64,000 nucleotides of DNA from Erythrobacter oryzae (lineage in GTDB: Bacteria > Pseudomonadota > Alphaproteobacteria > Sphingomonadales > Sphingomonadaceae), in contig NZ_JASCXI010000001.1 in NCBI RefSeq assembly GCF_030271515.1, positions 62,001 to 126,000 of the forward strand, read 5' to 3'. Numbering within the stretch: the first letter of the stretch is position 1; every line of letters begins with the position of its first letter. A program made the translations under genes and the position numbers. Positions 1-8,761 of this stretch are shown in pieces. A model generated the notes under the pieces. It was not told the origin of the DNA and searched no databases. It worked only from the letters and a program-made list of their open reading frames with translations.

Positions 1-318
1 CGCGCGGGCTACGAGGTCACCCCTTGCGCCAACGGCGAGGAGGGGCTTGCGGCGATCACCGAAGGGTCGGTGCAGTTCGATATCGTCGTCAGCGACGTGG
101 TGATGCCCGGGATGGACGGCCCCGCGATGGTCCGCGCGATCCGGGCGCGGCTGCCCAATCTGCCGGTGCTGTTTATGTCGGGCTATGCCGAGGAGCAGCT
201 GCGGCGCGACATCGACATCCCCGACATGCACTTCATCGCCAAGCCCTTCAGCGTCGCGGCGATCGGCGACAAGGTCGGCGCGGTACTGCGCGAGGCGCGG
301 GCGACGGCGGGGGCGTGA
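1..318 (+). CDS. cckA: CckA-type hybrid histidine kinase, C-terminal receiver domain (5' truncated)
   Basis: Only the last 105 codons lie in the window. They form one receiver domain with the phospho-acceptor Asp in the SDVVMPGMDG motif (codon at 94-96), the conserved Ser/Thr region MSGYAEEQ, and the Lys of IAKPF (codon at 241-243). The MSGYAEEQLRRDI...FIAKPFS wording is typical of the receiver that ends CckA, the membrane kinase/phosphatase driving the ChpT-CtrA/CpdR phosphorelay in alphaproteobacteria. The kinase, PAS and membrane parts are outside the window, so the assignment rests on the receiver alone. Another orphan receiver of a hybrid kinase cannot be strictly excluded. The reading frame is open from base 1 and stops with TGA at 316-318. 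Confidence 0.82.
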   Translation, partial: RAGYEVTPCANGEEGLAAITEGSVQFDIVVSDVVMPGMDGPAMVRAIRARLPNLPVLFMSGYAEEQLRRDIDIPDMHFIAKPFSVAAIGDKVGAVLREARATAGA

Positions 319-414
319 GCCGCAGCCGATTTCTGCACCGCTGCGCACACCGTTCACCTTGGATAAAGCCGCATAATCGTTCATCCTCGCCCATAACGAG
401 TGGAGGGGACTGGA

Positions 415-1920
415 ATGATCAACCGTGCGATTATCGGCGCGTGCACCATCGGTGCTGCGGTTCTGGCAGCGGGCGCCGCGGCGCAGAGCGCACCGGCGGG
501 CGAGGCCGCTGCCCCGGCTGAAACCGCTCAGGGCGATGTCGCGATCACCATCTATAATTCCAACCTCGCGCTCGTGCAGGACGTGCGCCAGCTCCCCATC
601 GCCCAAGGCAAGAGCCGGGTCGAGTTCCCCGATGTCTCGGCCCAGATCCGTCCCCAGACCCTCAGCTTTGCCGCCGCGAACACCACGATCATCGAGCAGA
701 ATTTCGACTACGACCTGCTCACCCCCTCCAAGCTGATGGAAAAGGCGATCGGCCAGACCGTCACGCTCCTTCGCACCAACCCCGCCACCGGCACCGAGAC
801 CCGCGAGCGCGCCAAGGTGCTCTCGGTCGCTGGCGGCACCGTGATCCAGATCGGCGACCGGATCGAGGTGTTGCGTGACGACGGCCTGCCGGTGCGCGTG
901 ATCTTCGACCGCGTTCCCCCGGGCCTGCGCGCGCGCCCCACTCTTTCGGTCAATCTCGATTCGACCCGCGCCGGCACGCGGCCCGTCCAACTGCGCTATC
1001 TGACCGGCGGGCTCGGGTGGAACGCCGACTATGTCGCGCTCTATAACGAGAGCGCCGGTACCATCGACATGCAGGGCTGGGTGACGCTCACCAACAACAC
1101 CGGCACCACCTTCCACAATGCCGACACCGTGCTGGTCGCGGGCGATCCCAATGGCGGCGGGCGCGGCGGCTATCGCGATCGCGGCATGGTCCGCGCCGGA
1201 ACCGAGGCTGCCTCGCGCGAACGGCTCGGCGATTTCTACCTCTATCCCATCAGCGGGCGCACCACGATCGCCAATGCCCAGACCAAGCAGGTCAGCTTCC
1301 TCGACGTGCAGGCGGTCCCGGCGAAGAAGATCTACTCGCGGGAAATCTACTTCCGCCAGAACGACGAGCAGCCCATCAACGTCGAAAGCCGCATCGCTTT
1401 CTCGACGTCGAAGGCGCAGGGGCTGGGCGACGCGCTCCCCGCCGGCACGGTGCGCTTCTACCAGCGCGACCGCGAGGGCACCCCGCAGTTCATCGGCGAG
1501 AAGGGCATCGGCCACACCCCGATGGGCAGCGACCTCTCGCTGGTGACGGGCGAGGCCTTCGACATCACCGTCAAGGCCGAGGTCGAAAGCCGCGAGACCA
1601 TCACCGCCGCCGAATGGGAAAAGAGCGCCCGCTGGCGGGTGGTCAAGGATGGCCGGGTGGTCGAGGAAGGCACGCTCGAGCGGCCCAAGACCTATTACCG
1701 CACCGTCATGCGCTACACCCTTACCAACGCCAAGGCTGAGGGCGTAGAGGTGCAGCTCACCCAGAGCGGGCTCGGCAACAACTGGTGGTCGGACGATTTC
1801 CGCGTCACCGCCGAGGACTTGCCCGGCGTGCAGCTCAACGCCGACCGGCGGCGCTACACCATTCCCGTCCCCGCCGAGGGCGAGCGGGTGATCCGCGTGA
1901 CCTACGAAACCCGCTACTGA
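415..1920 (+). CDS. Exported DUF4139 domain-containing protein (first of a pair)
   Basis: This is a 501-residue protein with a Sec signal peptide (about residues 1-22, ending AAAQ). The remainder reads as a DUF4139-type beta-rich protein, with motifs such as VAITIYNSNLALVQD near the N-terminus and a C-terminal TYYRTVMRYTLTNAKAEGV segment. The ATG at 415 is preferred over an in-frame GTG at 400 because GGAGGGG lies just upstream of it at the right distance. The molecular function of DUF4139 proteins is unknown, and no catalytic motif is visible. A longer paralogue follows 10 bases downstream on the same strand (1931-3559), so the two are probably co-transcribed. A periplasmic or outer-membrane-associated location is inferred from the signal peptide. 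Confidence 0.85.
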   Translation: MINRAIIGACTIGAAVLAAGAAAQSAPAGEAAAPAETAQGDVAITIYNSNLALVQDVRQLPIAQGKSRVEFPDVSAQIRPQTLSFAAANTTIIEQNFDYDLLTPSKLMEKAIGQTVTLLRTNPATGTETRERAKVLSVAGGTVIQIGDRIEVLRDDGLPVRVIFDRVPPGLRARPTLSVNLDSTRAGTRPVQLRYLTGGLGWNADYVALYNESAGTIDMQGWVTLTNNTGTTFHNADTVLVAGDPNGGGRGGYRDRGMVRAGTEAASRERLGDFYLYPISGRTTIANAQTKQVSFLDVQAVPAKKIYSREIYFRQNDEQPINVESRIAFSTSKAQGLGDALPAGTVRFYQRDREGTPQFIGEKGIGHTPMGSDLSLVTGEAFDITVKAEVESRETITAAEWEKSARWRVVKDGRVVEEGTLERPKTYYRTVMRYTLTNAKAEGVEVQLTQSGLGNNWWSDDFRVTAEDLPGVQLNADRRRYTIPVPAEGERVIRVTYETRY

Positions 1921-1930
1921 GGCGCGGGCC

Positions 1931-3559
1931 ATGCGCTCTGCCGCGATCCTGCTCGCCGGCGTGGGCCTGGCGCTCGCCGCCCCGCTGTGGGCGCGCGAGG
2001 TGGTCGATGCCGCCGCGCCATCGGATATCGCCGTCACCATCTACCGCGACCCTGATCGCGGCGAGGGCGAGGAGCTCGACGCCGAGTATCCGGGCGGCCT
2101 CGCGATGATCTCGGAGACGCGGCGGGTGACCCTGCCCAAGGGCGAATCGACCATCCGTTTCGAGGGCGTCGCCGAGGGCATGGTCGGCGTCTCGGCGATC
2201 GTCACGGGGCTCCCCGGCGGGACGATCGAGAAGAATCGCAATGCCCAGCTCCTCTCGCCCGCGGCGCTGGTGGATGGCACCCTCGGCAACCGGGTGACGA
2301 TCACGCGGATGAACCCCGCGACCGGCCAGCAGGTGAGCGAGACCGCCGTGGTGCGCACCCGTGCCGACGGGGGCTTGGTGCTCCAGACCGGGCAGGGCTT
2401 CGAGGCGGTGCAGTGCTCAGGCCTGCCAGAGACCCTGACCTATGGCCGCATCCCCGCCGGGCTTTCCGCCCAGCCGGTGTTCTCGGTCGATACCCGCTCT
2501 CCCGAGGGGGGCACCTTTGACGTGACCCTCACCTACCTTGCCTGGGGCTTCGACTGGCAGGCCGATTACGTCGGCCGGATGAGCGGCAAGCCCTCGGGCG
2601 AGGAGTTCGAGATGGGCCTCCTGAGCTGGCTCACCCTCGTCAACGACAACGGCCAGAGCTTCGACAATGCGCGGCTCCAGATCATCGCCGGGCGGCTCAA
2701 TGTGGAGAGCGATTACCAGGGCCTCGCTGATCCGCCGGTGGCCGAAGGGCTCTATCTGACCTGCTACCCGCTGGGCAGCACCTCCGACGGCGTAGAGCCG
2801 GGGATGTACGCGCCGCCTCCGCCGCCGCCCCCGCCGGCACCGCCCCCTCCGCCGATGGCGATGGAGGCGATCGTGGTGACCGGCGCAAGGCTGCGCGCGG
2901 ACATGCAGGACGTGCCGCTCGCGGTCTCGGTGGTGACGGCCGAGGAAGAGAATCTCGGCGACCTCAAGTTGTTCCGCGTGCCCGGCCGCGCCGACGTCTC
3001 GGCCAAGGGGATGAAGCAGGTCGCCTTCCTCAACAAGGACGCGGTCAAGGCGCGGCTGCTCTATCAGGTGGGTTGCAACCCCGACGCGTGGATCGGGGCC
3101 GAGGACGATCCCTGGCCCGCCAGCGTCCTGCTGGTGACGAAGAACGAGGACAAGAAGGGCCTCGGCGTCGCGCTGCCGCAGGGGGCGATGACGCTCTACG
3201 AGCCCACCTCCGGCGGCGAGCGGCTGGGGGCGACCACGAGCTTGCGCGATTACGCCCGCGGGCAGGATATCGAGCTCGATCTGCCCCAGAGCCAGCAGGT
3301 CTTCGCCCGCTGCGCTGCGGTCAGTCGCACGGGGCGCGAGCAGGGCCGCAAGTGGACCGCGATGCGCAGCGTCCTCACCAACGCCAACCCGCACCCCGTG
3401 ACCGTGCGCCTGCAACTGGCCTGGGCCGGGGGCTACGACATCCGCTTCCCGCGCATGAAGCCGGTGCTCAAGAACGGCTACCAGACGGTCGAGGTCACGC
3501 TGCCCGCCAACAGCGAGAAGACCTTCGACTGGCGCCTGCGCGACAAGGTGAGCGATTAG
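1931..3559 (+). CDS. Exported DUF4139 domain-containing protein with TonB-plug-like insert (second of pair)
   Basis: This is a 542-residue paralogue of the upstream gene with its own signal peptide (about residues 1-21). It shares with the upstream protein the VAxTIYxxxx start, the xLxYLxxGxxWxADYVxxx core and the C-terminal MRSVLTNANPHPVTV strand. Unlike the upstream gene it contains a run of prolines (about codons 295-309, bases 2812-2855). This is followed by EAIVVTG, a MQDVPLAVSVV stretch and an acidic AEEE. That order closely matches the TonB box and plug start of TonB-dependent receptors of this group. The insert replaces a Gly/Arg-rich loop present at the same place in the first protein. 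Function is unknown; a link to TonB/ExbBD energy or to an outer-membrane partner is inference. Confidence 0.85.
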   Translation: MRSAAILLAGVGLALAAPLWAREVVDAAAPSDIAVTIYRDPDRGEGEELDAEYPGGLAMISETRRVTLPKGESTIRFEGVAEGMVGVSAIVTGLPGGTIEKNRNAQLLSPAALVDGTLGNRVTITRMNPATGQQVSETAVVRTRADGGLVLQTGQGFEAVQCSGLPETLTYGRIPAGLSAQPVFSVDTRSPEGGTFDVTLTYLAWGFDWQADYVGRMSGKPSGEEFEMGLLSWLTLVNDNGQSFDNARLQIIAGRLNVESDYQGLADPPVAEGLYLTCYPLGSTSDGVEPGMYAPPPPPPPPAPPPPPMAMEAIVVTGARLRADMQDVPLAVSVVTAEEENLGDLKLFRVPGRADVSAKGMKQVAFLNKDAVKARLLYQVGCNPDAWIGAEDDPWPASVLLVTKNEDKKGLGVALPQGAMTLYEPTSGGERLGATTSLRDYARGQDIELDLPQSQQVFARCAAVSRTGREQGRKWTAMRSVLTNANPHPVTVRLQLAWAGGYDIRFPRMKPVLKNGYQTVEVTLPANSEKTFDWRLRDKVSD

Positions 3560-3563
3560 GGAA

Positions 3564-3592
3564 GGGGCTTGCGGCCCCCCGAAAAAATTTTC
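3564..3592 (+). terminator. Possible weak terminator after the DUF4139 pair
   Basis: A 5-bp GC stem (GGGGC at 3564-3568 with GCCCC at 3574-3578, 5-base loop) is followed after a few bases by an A6T5 tract. It lies right after the stop at 3559. The T run is separated from the stem, so termination would be weak. It also abuts the recA control region. Confidence 0.35.
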
Positions 3593-3593
3593 C

Positions 3594-3608
3594 GTTCCCT
3601 ACTTGTTC
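3594..3608 (+). promoter_or_regulatory. LexA box upstream of recA
   Basis: GTTC (3594-3597), seven bases, GTTC (3605-3608) exactly matches the alphaproteobacterial LexA operator GTTC-N7-GTTC. It lies 84 bases upstream of the recA ATG. The second half also forms an inverted repeat, TTGTTC-N5-GAACAA (3603-3619). SOS repression of recA by LexA is established in alphaproteobacteria. lexA itself is not in the window. Confidence 0.85.
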
Positions 3609-3691
3609 CATGAGAACAAATGCGATACATGGGCTCCCAAGGGCGGCGGAAAACTCCGTAATGCCCCTAGGCAAGCGAAGGAGCGCGTGCG

Positions 3692-4759
3692 ATGGCTACC
3701 CAATTGAAATTGGTGGAAGAGGACAAGAAGGCCGTGGACCGTCAAAAGGCTCTGGAAGCAGCGCTTGCACAGATCGATCGTGCTTTCGGGAAGGGTTCGG
3801 CGATGAAGCTGGGCTCGAAGGAAGCGATGCAGGTCGAAGCGATTTCGACCGGATCGCTGGGCCTCGATATCGCGCTCGGCATCGGCGGCCTGCCGCGCGG
3901 CCGCGTGATCGAAGTCTATGGCCCGGAAAGCTCGGGCAAGACCACGCTGGCGCTGCACGTCATCGCTGAAGCACAGAAGGCGGGCGGCACCGCAGCTTTC
4001 GTCGACGCCGAACACGCGCTCGATCCGGTTTATGCCCGCAAGCTGGGTGTGGACATTGACGAGCTGATCGTCTCGCAGCCCGACACCGGCGAACAGGCGC
4101 TCGAGATCGTCGACACGCTGGTGCGCTCGAACGCGATCGACGTTCTGGTAGTCGATTCGGTCGCGGCGCTGGTGCCGCGTGCGGAAATCGAAGGCGAGAT
4201 GGGTGACAGCCACGTCGGCCTTCAGGCGCGCCTGATGAGCCAGAGCTTGCGCAAGCTCACCGGCTCGATCAGCCGCTCGCGCTGCATGGTGATCTTCATC
4301 AACCAGCTGCGCATGAAGATCGGGGTGATGTACGGCAACCCGGAAACCACCACCGGCGGCAATGCGCTCAAGTTCTATGCCTCGGTCCGCCTCGACATCC
4401 GCCGCACCGGCCAGATCAAGGAGCGTGACGAGATCACCGGCAACACCACGCGGGTGAAGGTGGTCAAGAACAAGGTCGCGCCGCCCTTCAAGCAGGTCGA
4501 GTTTGACATCATGTATGGCGAGGGCATCTCCAAGATCGGCGAGATCCTCGATCTCGGGGTCAAGGCGGGCCTCGTGGAGAAGTCGGGGAGCTGGTTCTCC
4601 TACGATTCGATCCGCATCGGTCAGGGCCGCGAGAACGCCAAGACCTACCTCAAGGAAAATCCTGAAGTTTGCGACCGGTTGGAAGCTGCGATCCGCAGCC
4701 GCACCGATCAGGTCGCCGGGGAGATGATGACCGGGCCGGACGCGGACTCGGACATGTGA
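3692..4759 (+). CDS. recA: Recombinase RecA
   Basis: RecA forms nucleoprotein filaments on single-stranded DNA, catalyses homologous strand exchange and stimulates LexA self-cleavage. The 355-residue product has normal length and full motifs: Walker A GPESSGKT (residues 77-84), the Walker B strand [10 protein letters not shown] (151-160), the L1/L2 loop regions ([14 protein letters not shown] and [16 protein letters not shown]), and an acidic C-terminus ending DADSDM. The start has a spaced purine-rich ribosome site (AAGGAG). It is transcribed alone, with a LexA box upstream and a strong hairpin terminator downstream. Confidence 0.99.
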   Translation: MATQLKLVEEDKKAVDRQKALEAALAQIDRAFGKGSAMKLGSKEAMQVEAISTGSLGLDIALGIGGLPRGRVIEVYGPESSGKTTLALHVIAEAQKAGGTAAFVDAEHALDPVYARKLGVDIDELIVSQPDTGEQALEIVDTLVRSNAIDVLVVDSVAALVPRAEIEGEMGDSHVGLQARLMSQSLRKLTGSISRSRCMVIFINQLRMKIGVMYGNPETTTGGNALKFYASVRLDIRRTGQIKERDEITGNTTRVKVVKNKVAPPFKQVEFDIMYGEGISKIGEILDLGVKAGLVEKSGSWFSYDSIRIGQGRENAKTYLKENPEVCDRLEAAIRSRTDQVAGEMMTGPDADSDM

Positions 4760-4840
4760 TTCCCAAGCGGGCGCATGGCTGGCTCCCGGAGTGTCCCGCT
4801 CCGGCCCGGCTGTCCCCACCAGCGCCCGGACAAGCGGAAC

Positions 4841-4880
4841 GCCGGTGCGTGCTCTCCCCAGGCACGCACCGGCCTTTCGC
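4841..4880 (+). terminator. Strong intrinsic terminator after recA
   Basis: A perfect 12-bp GC-rich stem (4841-4852 with 4862-4873) closes a 9-base loop and is followed by CTTTCG. It lies between the recA stop and the alaS start, so it separates the two transcripts. The T run is short, as is usual in high-GC genomes. Confidence 0.7.
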
Positions 4881-4952
4881 GTTCTGTGCCCCCAAAGTCC
4901 GATTGCGCGCGCTCCATTGCGTTAGTGCGCCGCTTTGCCTAACTGCACGGCC

Positions 4953-7604
4953 ATGACGTCGACCAACGAAATCCGCCGCTCCTTTCTCGAGTATTTCAGC
5001 CGGAATGGCCACGCCGCCACGCCGAGCGCGCCGCTCGTGCCCTACAACGATCCCACGCTGATGTTCGTCAATGCCGGGATGGTGCCGTTCAAGAACGTCT
5101 TCACCGGCCTCGAGACCCCGGCCAGCCCCCGCGCGGCCTCCTCGCAGAAATGCGTTCGCGCCGGGGGCAAGCACAATGATCTCGACAATGTCGGCTACAC
5201 CGCGCGCCACCACACCTTCTTCGAGATGCTGGGGAATTTCTCCTTCGGCGACTATTTCAAGGAACAGGCGATCACCCACGCCTGGACGCTGCTGACCAAG
5301 GAATGGGGCCTCCCCAAGGACAGGCTCACCGTCACGGTCTACCACACCGACGACGAGGCCTTCGACCTGTGGAAGAAGATCGCGGGCCTGCCCGAGGACC
5401 GCATCATCCGCATCCCGACCTCGGACAATTTCTGGTCGATGGGCGACACCGGCCCCTGCGGGCCGTGCTCGGAGATCTTCTACGACCACGGCGACCACAT
5501 CTTCGGCGGCCCTCCGGGCAGCCCGGACGAAGATGGCGACCGCTTCGTCGAGATCTGGAACCTCGTGTTCATGCAATACGAGCAGCAGGCCGATGGCACC
5601 CGCCGCGACCTGCCCAAGCCCTCGATCGACACCGGCATGGGGATCGAGCGCGTCGCCGCCGTGCTCCAGGGCGTGCACGACAATTACGACACCGACACCT
5701 TCAAGGCGCTGATCGCGGCCTCCGAAAGCCTCACCGGCGTCGCAGCGGCGGGTGACCATGCGGCCTCGCACCGCGTGATCGCCGACCACCTGCGCTCGAC
5801 CAGCTTCCTGATGGCCGACGGCGTGCTCCCTTCGAACGAGGGCCGCGGCTATGTCCTCCGGCGGATCATGCGCCGCGCGATGCGCCACGCGCACCTCCTC
5901 GGCGCTGCCGAACCGCTGATGCACCGCCTCGTCCCCGCGCTCGTCACCGAGATGGGGCAGGCCTACCCTGAACTAGTGCGCGGGCAGGCGCTGATCGCCG
6001 AGGTGCTCGAGCGCGAGGAAACCCAGTTCCGCCGCACGCTCGACAAGGGGCTGAAGCTCCTCGACGAGGCGACCGGCGACCTTGCGACCGGCGGCGAGCT
6101 CGACGGCGAGGTCGCCTTCCGCCTCTACGACACCTACGGCTTCCCCTATGACCTTACCGAGGACGCCCTGCGCGCCCGCGGCATCGGGGTCGACCGCGAA
6201 GGCTTCGATGCCGCGATGGCCCGCCAGAAGGCTGCCGCGCGCGCCGCGTGGAAGGGCTCGGGCGAAGCGGCCTCGGGCGAGGTCTGGTTCGACATCGCCG
6301 AACGCGAAGGCGCGACCGAGTTCACCGGCTACGCCTCGACCAGCGGCGAGGGCAAGGTGGTCGCCATCGTCAAGGGCGGAGCCGAAGTCGCCAGCGCCGC
6401 GGCGGGCGACGAGGTCGTGATCCTCACCAACCAGACGCCTTTTTATGGCGAAAGCGGCGGCCAGACGGGCGATGCGGGCACCATCGCCAGCCTCGGCGGG
6501 CTGCGCGCGGTGGTCACCGACACCTCGAAGCCGCTCGGGCGCCTCCACGCGCATCAGGTGCGGATCGAAGAGGGCGCGGTCAGCGTCGGCGATACGGTCG
6601 AGCTGAAGGTCGATGCCGAGCGCCGCGACCGCATTCGCGCCAACCACTCGGCGACCCACCTCGTCCACGCCGCGCTGCGCAACCGCCTCGGCGGGCATGT
6701 GACGCAGAAGGGCAGCATGGTCGCCGAGGATCGCCTCAGGTTCGACTTCTCGCACCCGGTCGCGCTTAACGCCGAGGACATCGCCGCGATCGAAGCCGAG
6801 GTGAACGCCGAGATCCGGGCCAACGAGACCGTCAGCACCCGCCTGATGACCCCCGACGACGCGGTCGCCGCGGGCGCGCTCGCGCTGTTCGGCGAGAAGT
6901 ATGGCGATGAGGTCCGCGTGCTGGCCATGGGCCGGTCGGGCAAGGAAGGGCGCAACTACTCGGTCGAGCTGTGCGGCGGCACCCATGTGCGCGCCACGGG
7001 CGACATCGGCATCTTCCGCATCGTCTCGGAAAGCGCGGTCTCCTCGGGCGTGCGCCGGATCGAGGCGATGACCGGCGAGGGCGCGCGCCAGTGGCTTGTC
7101 GGCCGCGAGGAAGCGCTCAAGAGCGCCGCCAGCGTCATCCGCGCCACCCCTGAGGAAGTCCCCGCAAGGCTTGCCGCGCTGCTCGACGAGCGCAAGCGGC
7201 TCGAAAAGGAACTCGCCGAGGCCAAGAAGGCCCTCGCGCTGGGTGGCGGCGGCAGCGGCGGTGCGGCCACCGCTGACGAGACCGTCGCGGGCGTCACCTT
7301 CAGCGGGCAGGTGCTCGAGGGGCTCGACCCCAAGGAACTGCGCCCGCTGCTCGATGCAGCCAAGCAGCGCATGGGCAGCGGCGTGGCGGCGGTGATCGCG
7401 GTCAATGATGGCAAGGCGAGCATCGCGGCTGCGGTGACCGACGACCTCACGTCCCGCTTCAGCGCGGTCGATCTGGTGCGCGCTGGCGTGGAAGCGCTCG
7501 GCGGCAAGGGCGGCGGCGGGCGGCCCGACATGGCGCAGGGCGGGGGCCCCGACGGCAGCAAGGCGGCCGAGGCACTGGCGGCGGTCAAGGCGGCGATGGC
7601 CTGA
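4953..7604 (+). CDS. alaS: Alanine--tRNA ligase
   Basis: This enzyme charges tRNA-Ala with alanine and edits mischarged Ser/Gly. The 883-residue length fits the family. The class II catalytic core starts with [10 protein letters not shown] and carries [11 protein letters not shown] and the motif 2 region [16 protein letters not shown]. The editing domain shows the metal ligands HSATHLVH (about residue 563) and CGGTH (about residue 673). The C-Ala/DHHA1-like region ends with a Gly-rich [12 protein letters not shown] stretch. The ATG at 4953 is preferred to a TTG 18 bases upstream because [11 protein letters not shown] is the usual family N-terminus. It stands alone between recA and a secreted-protein pair. 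Confidence 0.98.
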   Translation: MTSTNEIRRSFLEYFSRNGHAATPSAPLVPYNDPTLMFVNAGMVPFKNVFTGLETPASPRAASSQKCVRAGGKHNDLDNVGYTARHHTFFEMLGNFSFGDYFKEQAITHAWTLLTKEWGLPKDRLTVTVYHTDDEAFDLWKKIAGLPEDRIIRIPTSDNFWSMGDTGPCGPCSEIFYDHGDHIFGGPPGSPDEDGDRFVEIWNLVFMQYEQQADGTRRDLPKPSIDTGMGIERVAAVLQGVHDNYDTDTFKALIAASESLTGVAAAGDHAASHRVIADHLRSTSFLMADGVLPSNEGRGYVLRRIMRRAMRHAHLLGAAEPLMHRLVPALVTEMGQAYPELVRGQALIAEVLEREETQFRRTLDKGLKLLDEATGDLATGGELDGEVAFRLYDTYGFPYDLTEDALRARGIGVDREGFDAAMARQKAAARAAWKGSGEAASGEVWFDIAEREGATEFTGYASTSGEGKVVAIVKGGAEVASAAAGDEVVILTNQTPFYGESGGQTGDAGTIASLGGLRAVVTDTSKPLGRLHAHQVRIEEGAVSVGDTVELKVDAERRDRIRANHSATHLVHAALRNRLGGHVTQKGSMVAEDRLRFDFSHPVALNAEDIAAIEAEVNAEIRANETVSTRLMTPDDAVAAGALALFGEKYGDEVRVLAMGRSGKEGRNYSVELCGGTHVRATGDIGIFRIVSESAVSSGVRRIEAMTGEGARQWLVGREEALKSAASVIRATPEEVPARLAALLDERKRLEKELAEAKKALALGGGGSGGAATADETVAGVTFSGQVLEGLDPKELRPLLDAAKQRMGSGVAAVIAVNDGKASIAAAVTDDLTSRFSAVDLVRAGVEALGGKGGGGRPDMAQGGGPDGSKAAEALAAVKAAMA

Positions 7605-7701
7605 GGCCGCTGCGGCCCAAGCCTTTGAACTTCAGCGATTCGTAACGAAATCGCGCCATTTTCCGAGCAAGAGATTCGCTCTCCTGCAAGGACAATGGAC
7701 G

Positions 7702-8232
7702 GTGACAATGACGCATGATCGGCGCTGGCTGAGCGCGTGGCTCGCGGCTGCTTGCCTTGCCCTGACCACGCCGCTCGCCGCGCAGGAGACGCGCTCGCCG
7801 CCTGCTGCGGTGATGACCGTTCCCCCCGGTGCGGAACTCGCCACCGAAGAGCCGCCGCCGGTCCCGCCCTATACGATCCACGCCCGGGTGTTTGTCGGCG
7901 CGCGCGAGATGTGGGCGGGCTATCTGGCGATGACGGATTTCGGCCACGCCTATGTGCGCACCCATGTGCAGGACATGGATGCCGCTTGTCCGCGCGACAA
8001 TGACCGCTTCAAGGAGCGGCGCCACACGATCGACCTGACCATCCGCCCCGGACAGCGGGAGCGTCCCTATCTCTACAGCGTCGAGGCCAATTGGACGTAC
8101 CCCGCCGAGCCCTGTGCGGAGGAGGGCACGCGTGCGACCGGTATGCGGGTGGAAGTCGAGCTCGCGGAGAAGCAGACCCGGGTGATCGAGGGCGAGAGGG
8201 GGCTGCGTGTCGAACTTACGCGCTTTCCTTGA
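7702..8232 (+). CDS. Secreted protein of unknown function (first of tandem paralogues)
   Basis: This is a 176-residue protein with a clear signal peptide (RRWLSAWLAAACLALTTPLAAQ, about residues 6-27). The mature part shares a pattern with the next gene: (M/I)WAG-xL near the middle, a downstream xACxxxxxR, a further Cys before a charged turn, and a C-terminal EGxxGLRVxLxR. Two Cys in the mature part (AACPRD and AEPCAEE) match Cys in the paralogue, so a disulphide is plausible. The start is GTG at 7702 or ATG at 7708; AAGGA at 7688-7692 fits the GTG better. No known domain is recognised. The gene overlaps its paralogue by 26 bases. Confidence 0.75.
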   Translation: MTMTHDRRWLSAWLAAACLALTTPLAAQETRSPPAAVMTVPPGAELATEEPPPVPPYTIHARVFVGAREMWAGYLAMTDFGHAYVRTHVQDMDAACPRDNDRFKERRHTIDLTIRPGQRERPYLYSVEANWTYPAEPCAEEGTRATGMRVEVELAEKQTRVIEGERGLRVELTRFP

Positions 8233-8761
8233 GCGGTTCTTCTGCGTCGTCCTGGCAGGTTTGCTGGCCTTCGCGCCGGCGGCTGCATCGGCGCAAGGCT
8301 ATCGCCCGAACGAAGAAGACAGGCCGCGCGAATTTCCGAATATCTACTGGTTCACCGAGAAGAACCGGCGCGACACACCGCTCCAGAACTTCCGCTTCGA
8401 GGTGAAGGTCACGGGCGGGGAGCGGCTGATCTGGGCGGGCGAGCTCTACCTGTCGGAATACGAGGGCGCGCGGATCGAGACCGATCTGCGGGACATCAAC
8501 CCCGCGTGCAGTTACGAAGAACGCCGCAAGGTGTCGCGCAACAGCGCCCTCGTGCTGACGCTGTCGAGCGTCGACTATGGGGAGGCGTACGGCTTCTGGC
8601 TGCGCACCTATTGGGAGCACCGCTTGCCCCAGTGCGGCGAGTTGCGCAGCGCGATCGCGTTCATCAACGTGCCGGTGCAATTGGCAGAAGGCGAGAGCGA
8701 GACGGTCGAGGGCGATTCCGGGCTGCGTGTGCACTTGAAGCGGCTGCCGTGGCCGCAATGA
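8207..8761 (+). CDS. Secreted protein of unknown function (second of tandem paralogues)
   Basis: This is a 184-residue paralogue of the upstream gene, starting at a GTG inside it. Its signal peptide is about residues 1-29 (FFCVVLAGLLAFAPAAASAQ). The mature part repeats the pattern RLIWAGELYLSEY, INPACSYEERRK, LPQCGELRS and EGDSGLRVHLKR. The 26-base overlap implies translational coupling. The gene ends exactly where the convergent antiporter gene's stop begins (8761/8762). Function is unknown. The mixture of aromatic, acidic and paired Cys residues suggests a small disulphide-bonded periplasmic domain, which is inference. Confidence 0.75.
   Translation: MSNLRAFLERFFCVVLAGLLAFAPAAASAQGYRPNEEDRPREFPNIYWFTEKNRRDTPLQNFRFEVKVTGGERLIWAGELYLSEYEGARIETDLRDINPACSYEERRKVSRNSALVLTLSSVDYGEAYGFWLRTYWEHRLPQCGELRSAIAFINVPVQLAEGESETVEGDSGLRVHLKRLPWPQ

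Noticed and set aside
4841..4880. recA-alaS hairpin as an alaS attenuator
   Set aside because: No leader peptide or alternative pairing is visible. A 12-bp stem right after recA is simpler as a terminator.
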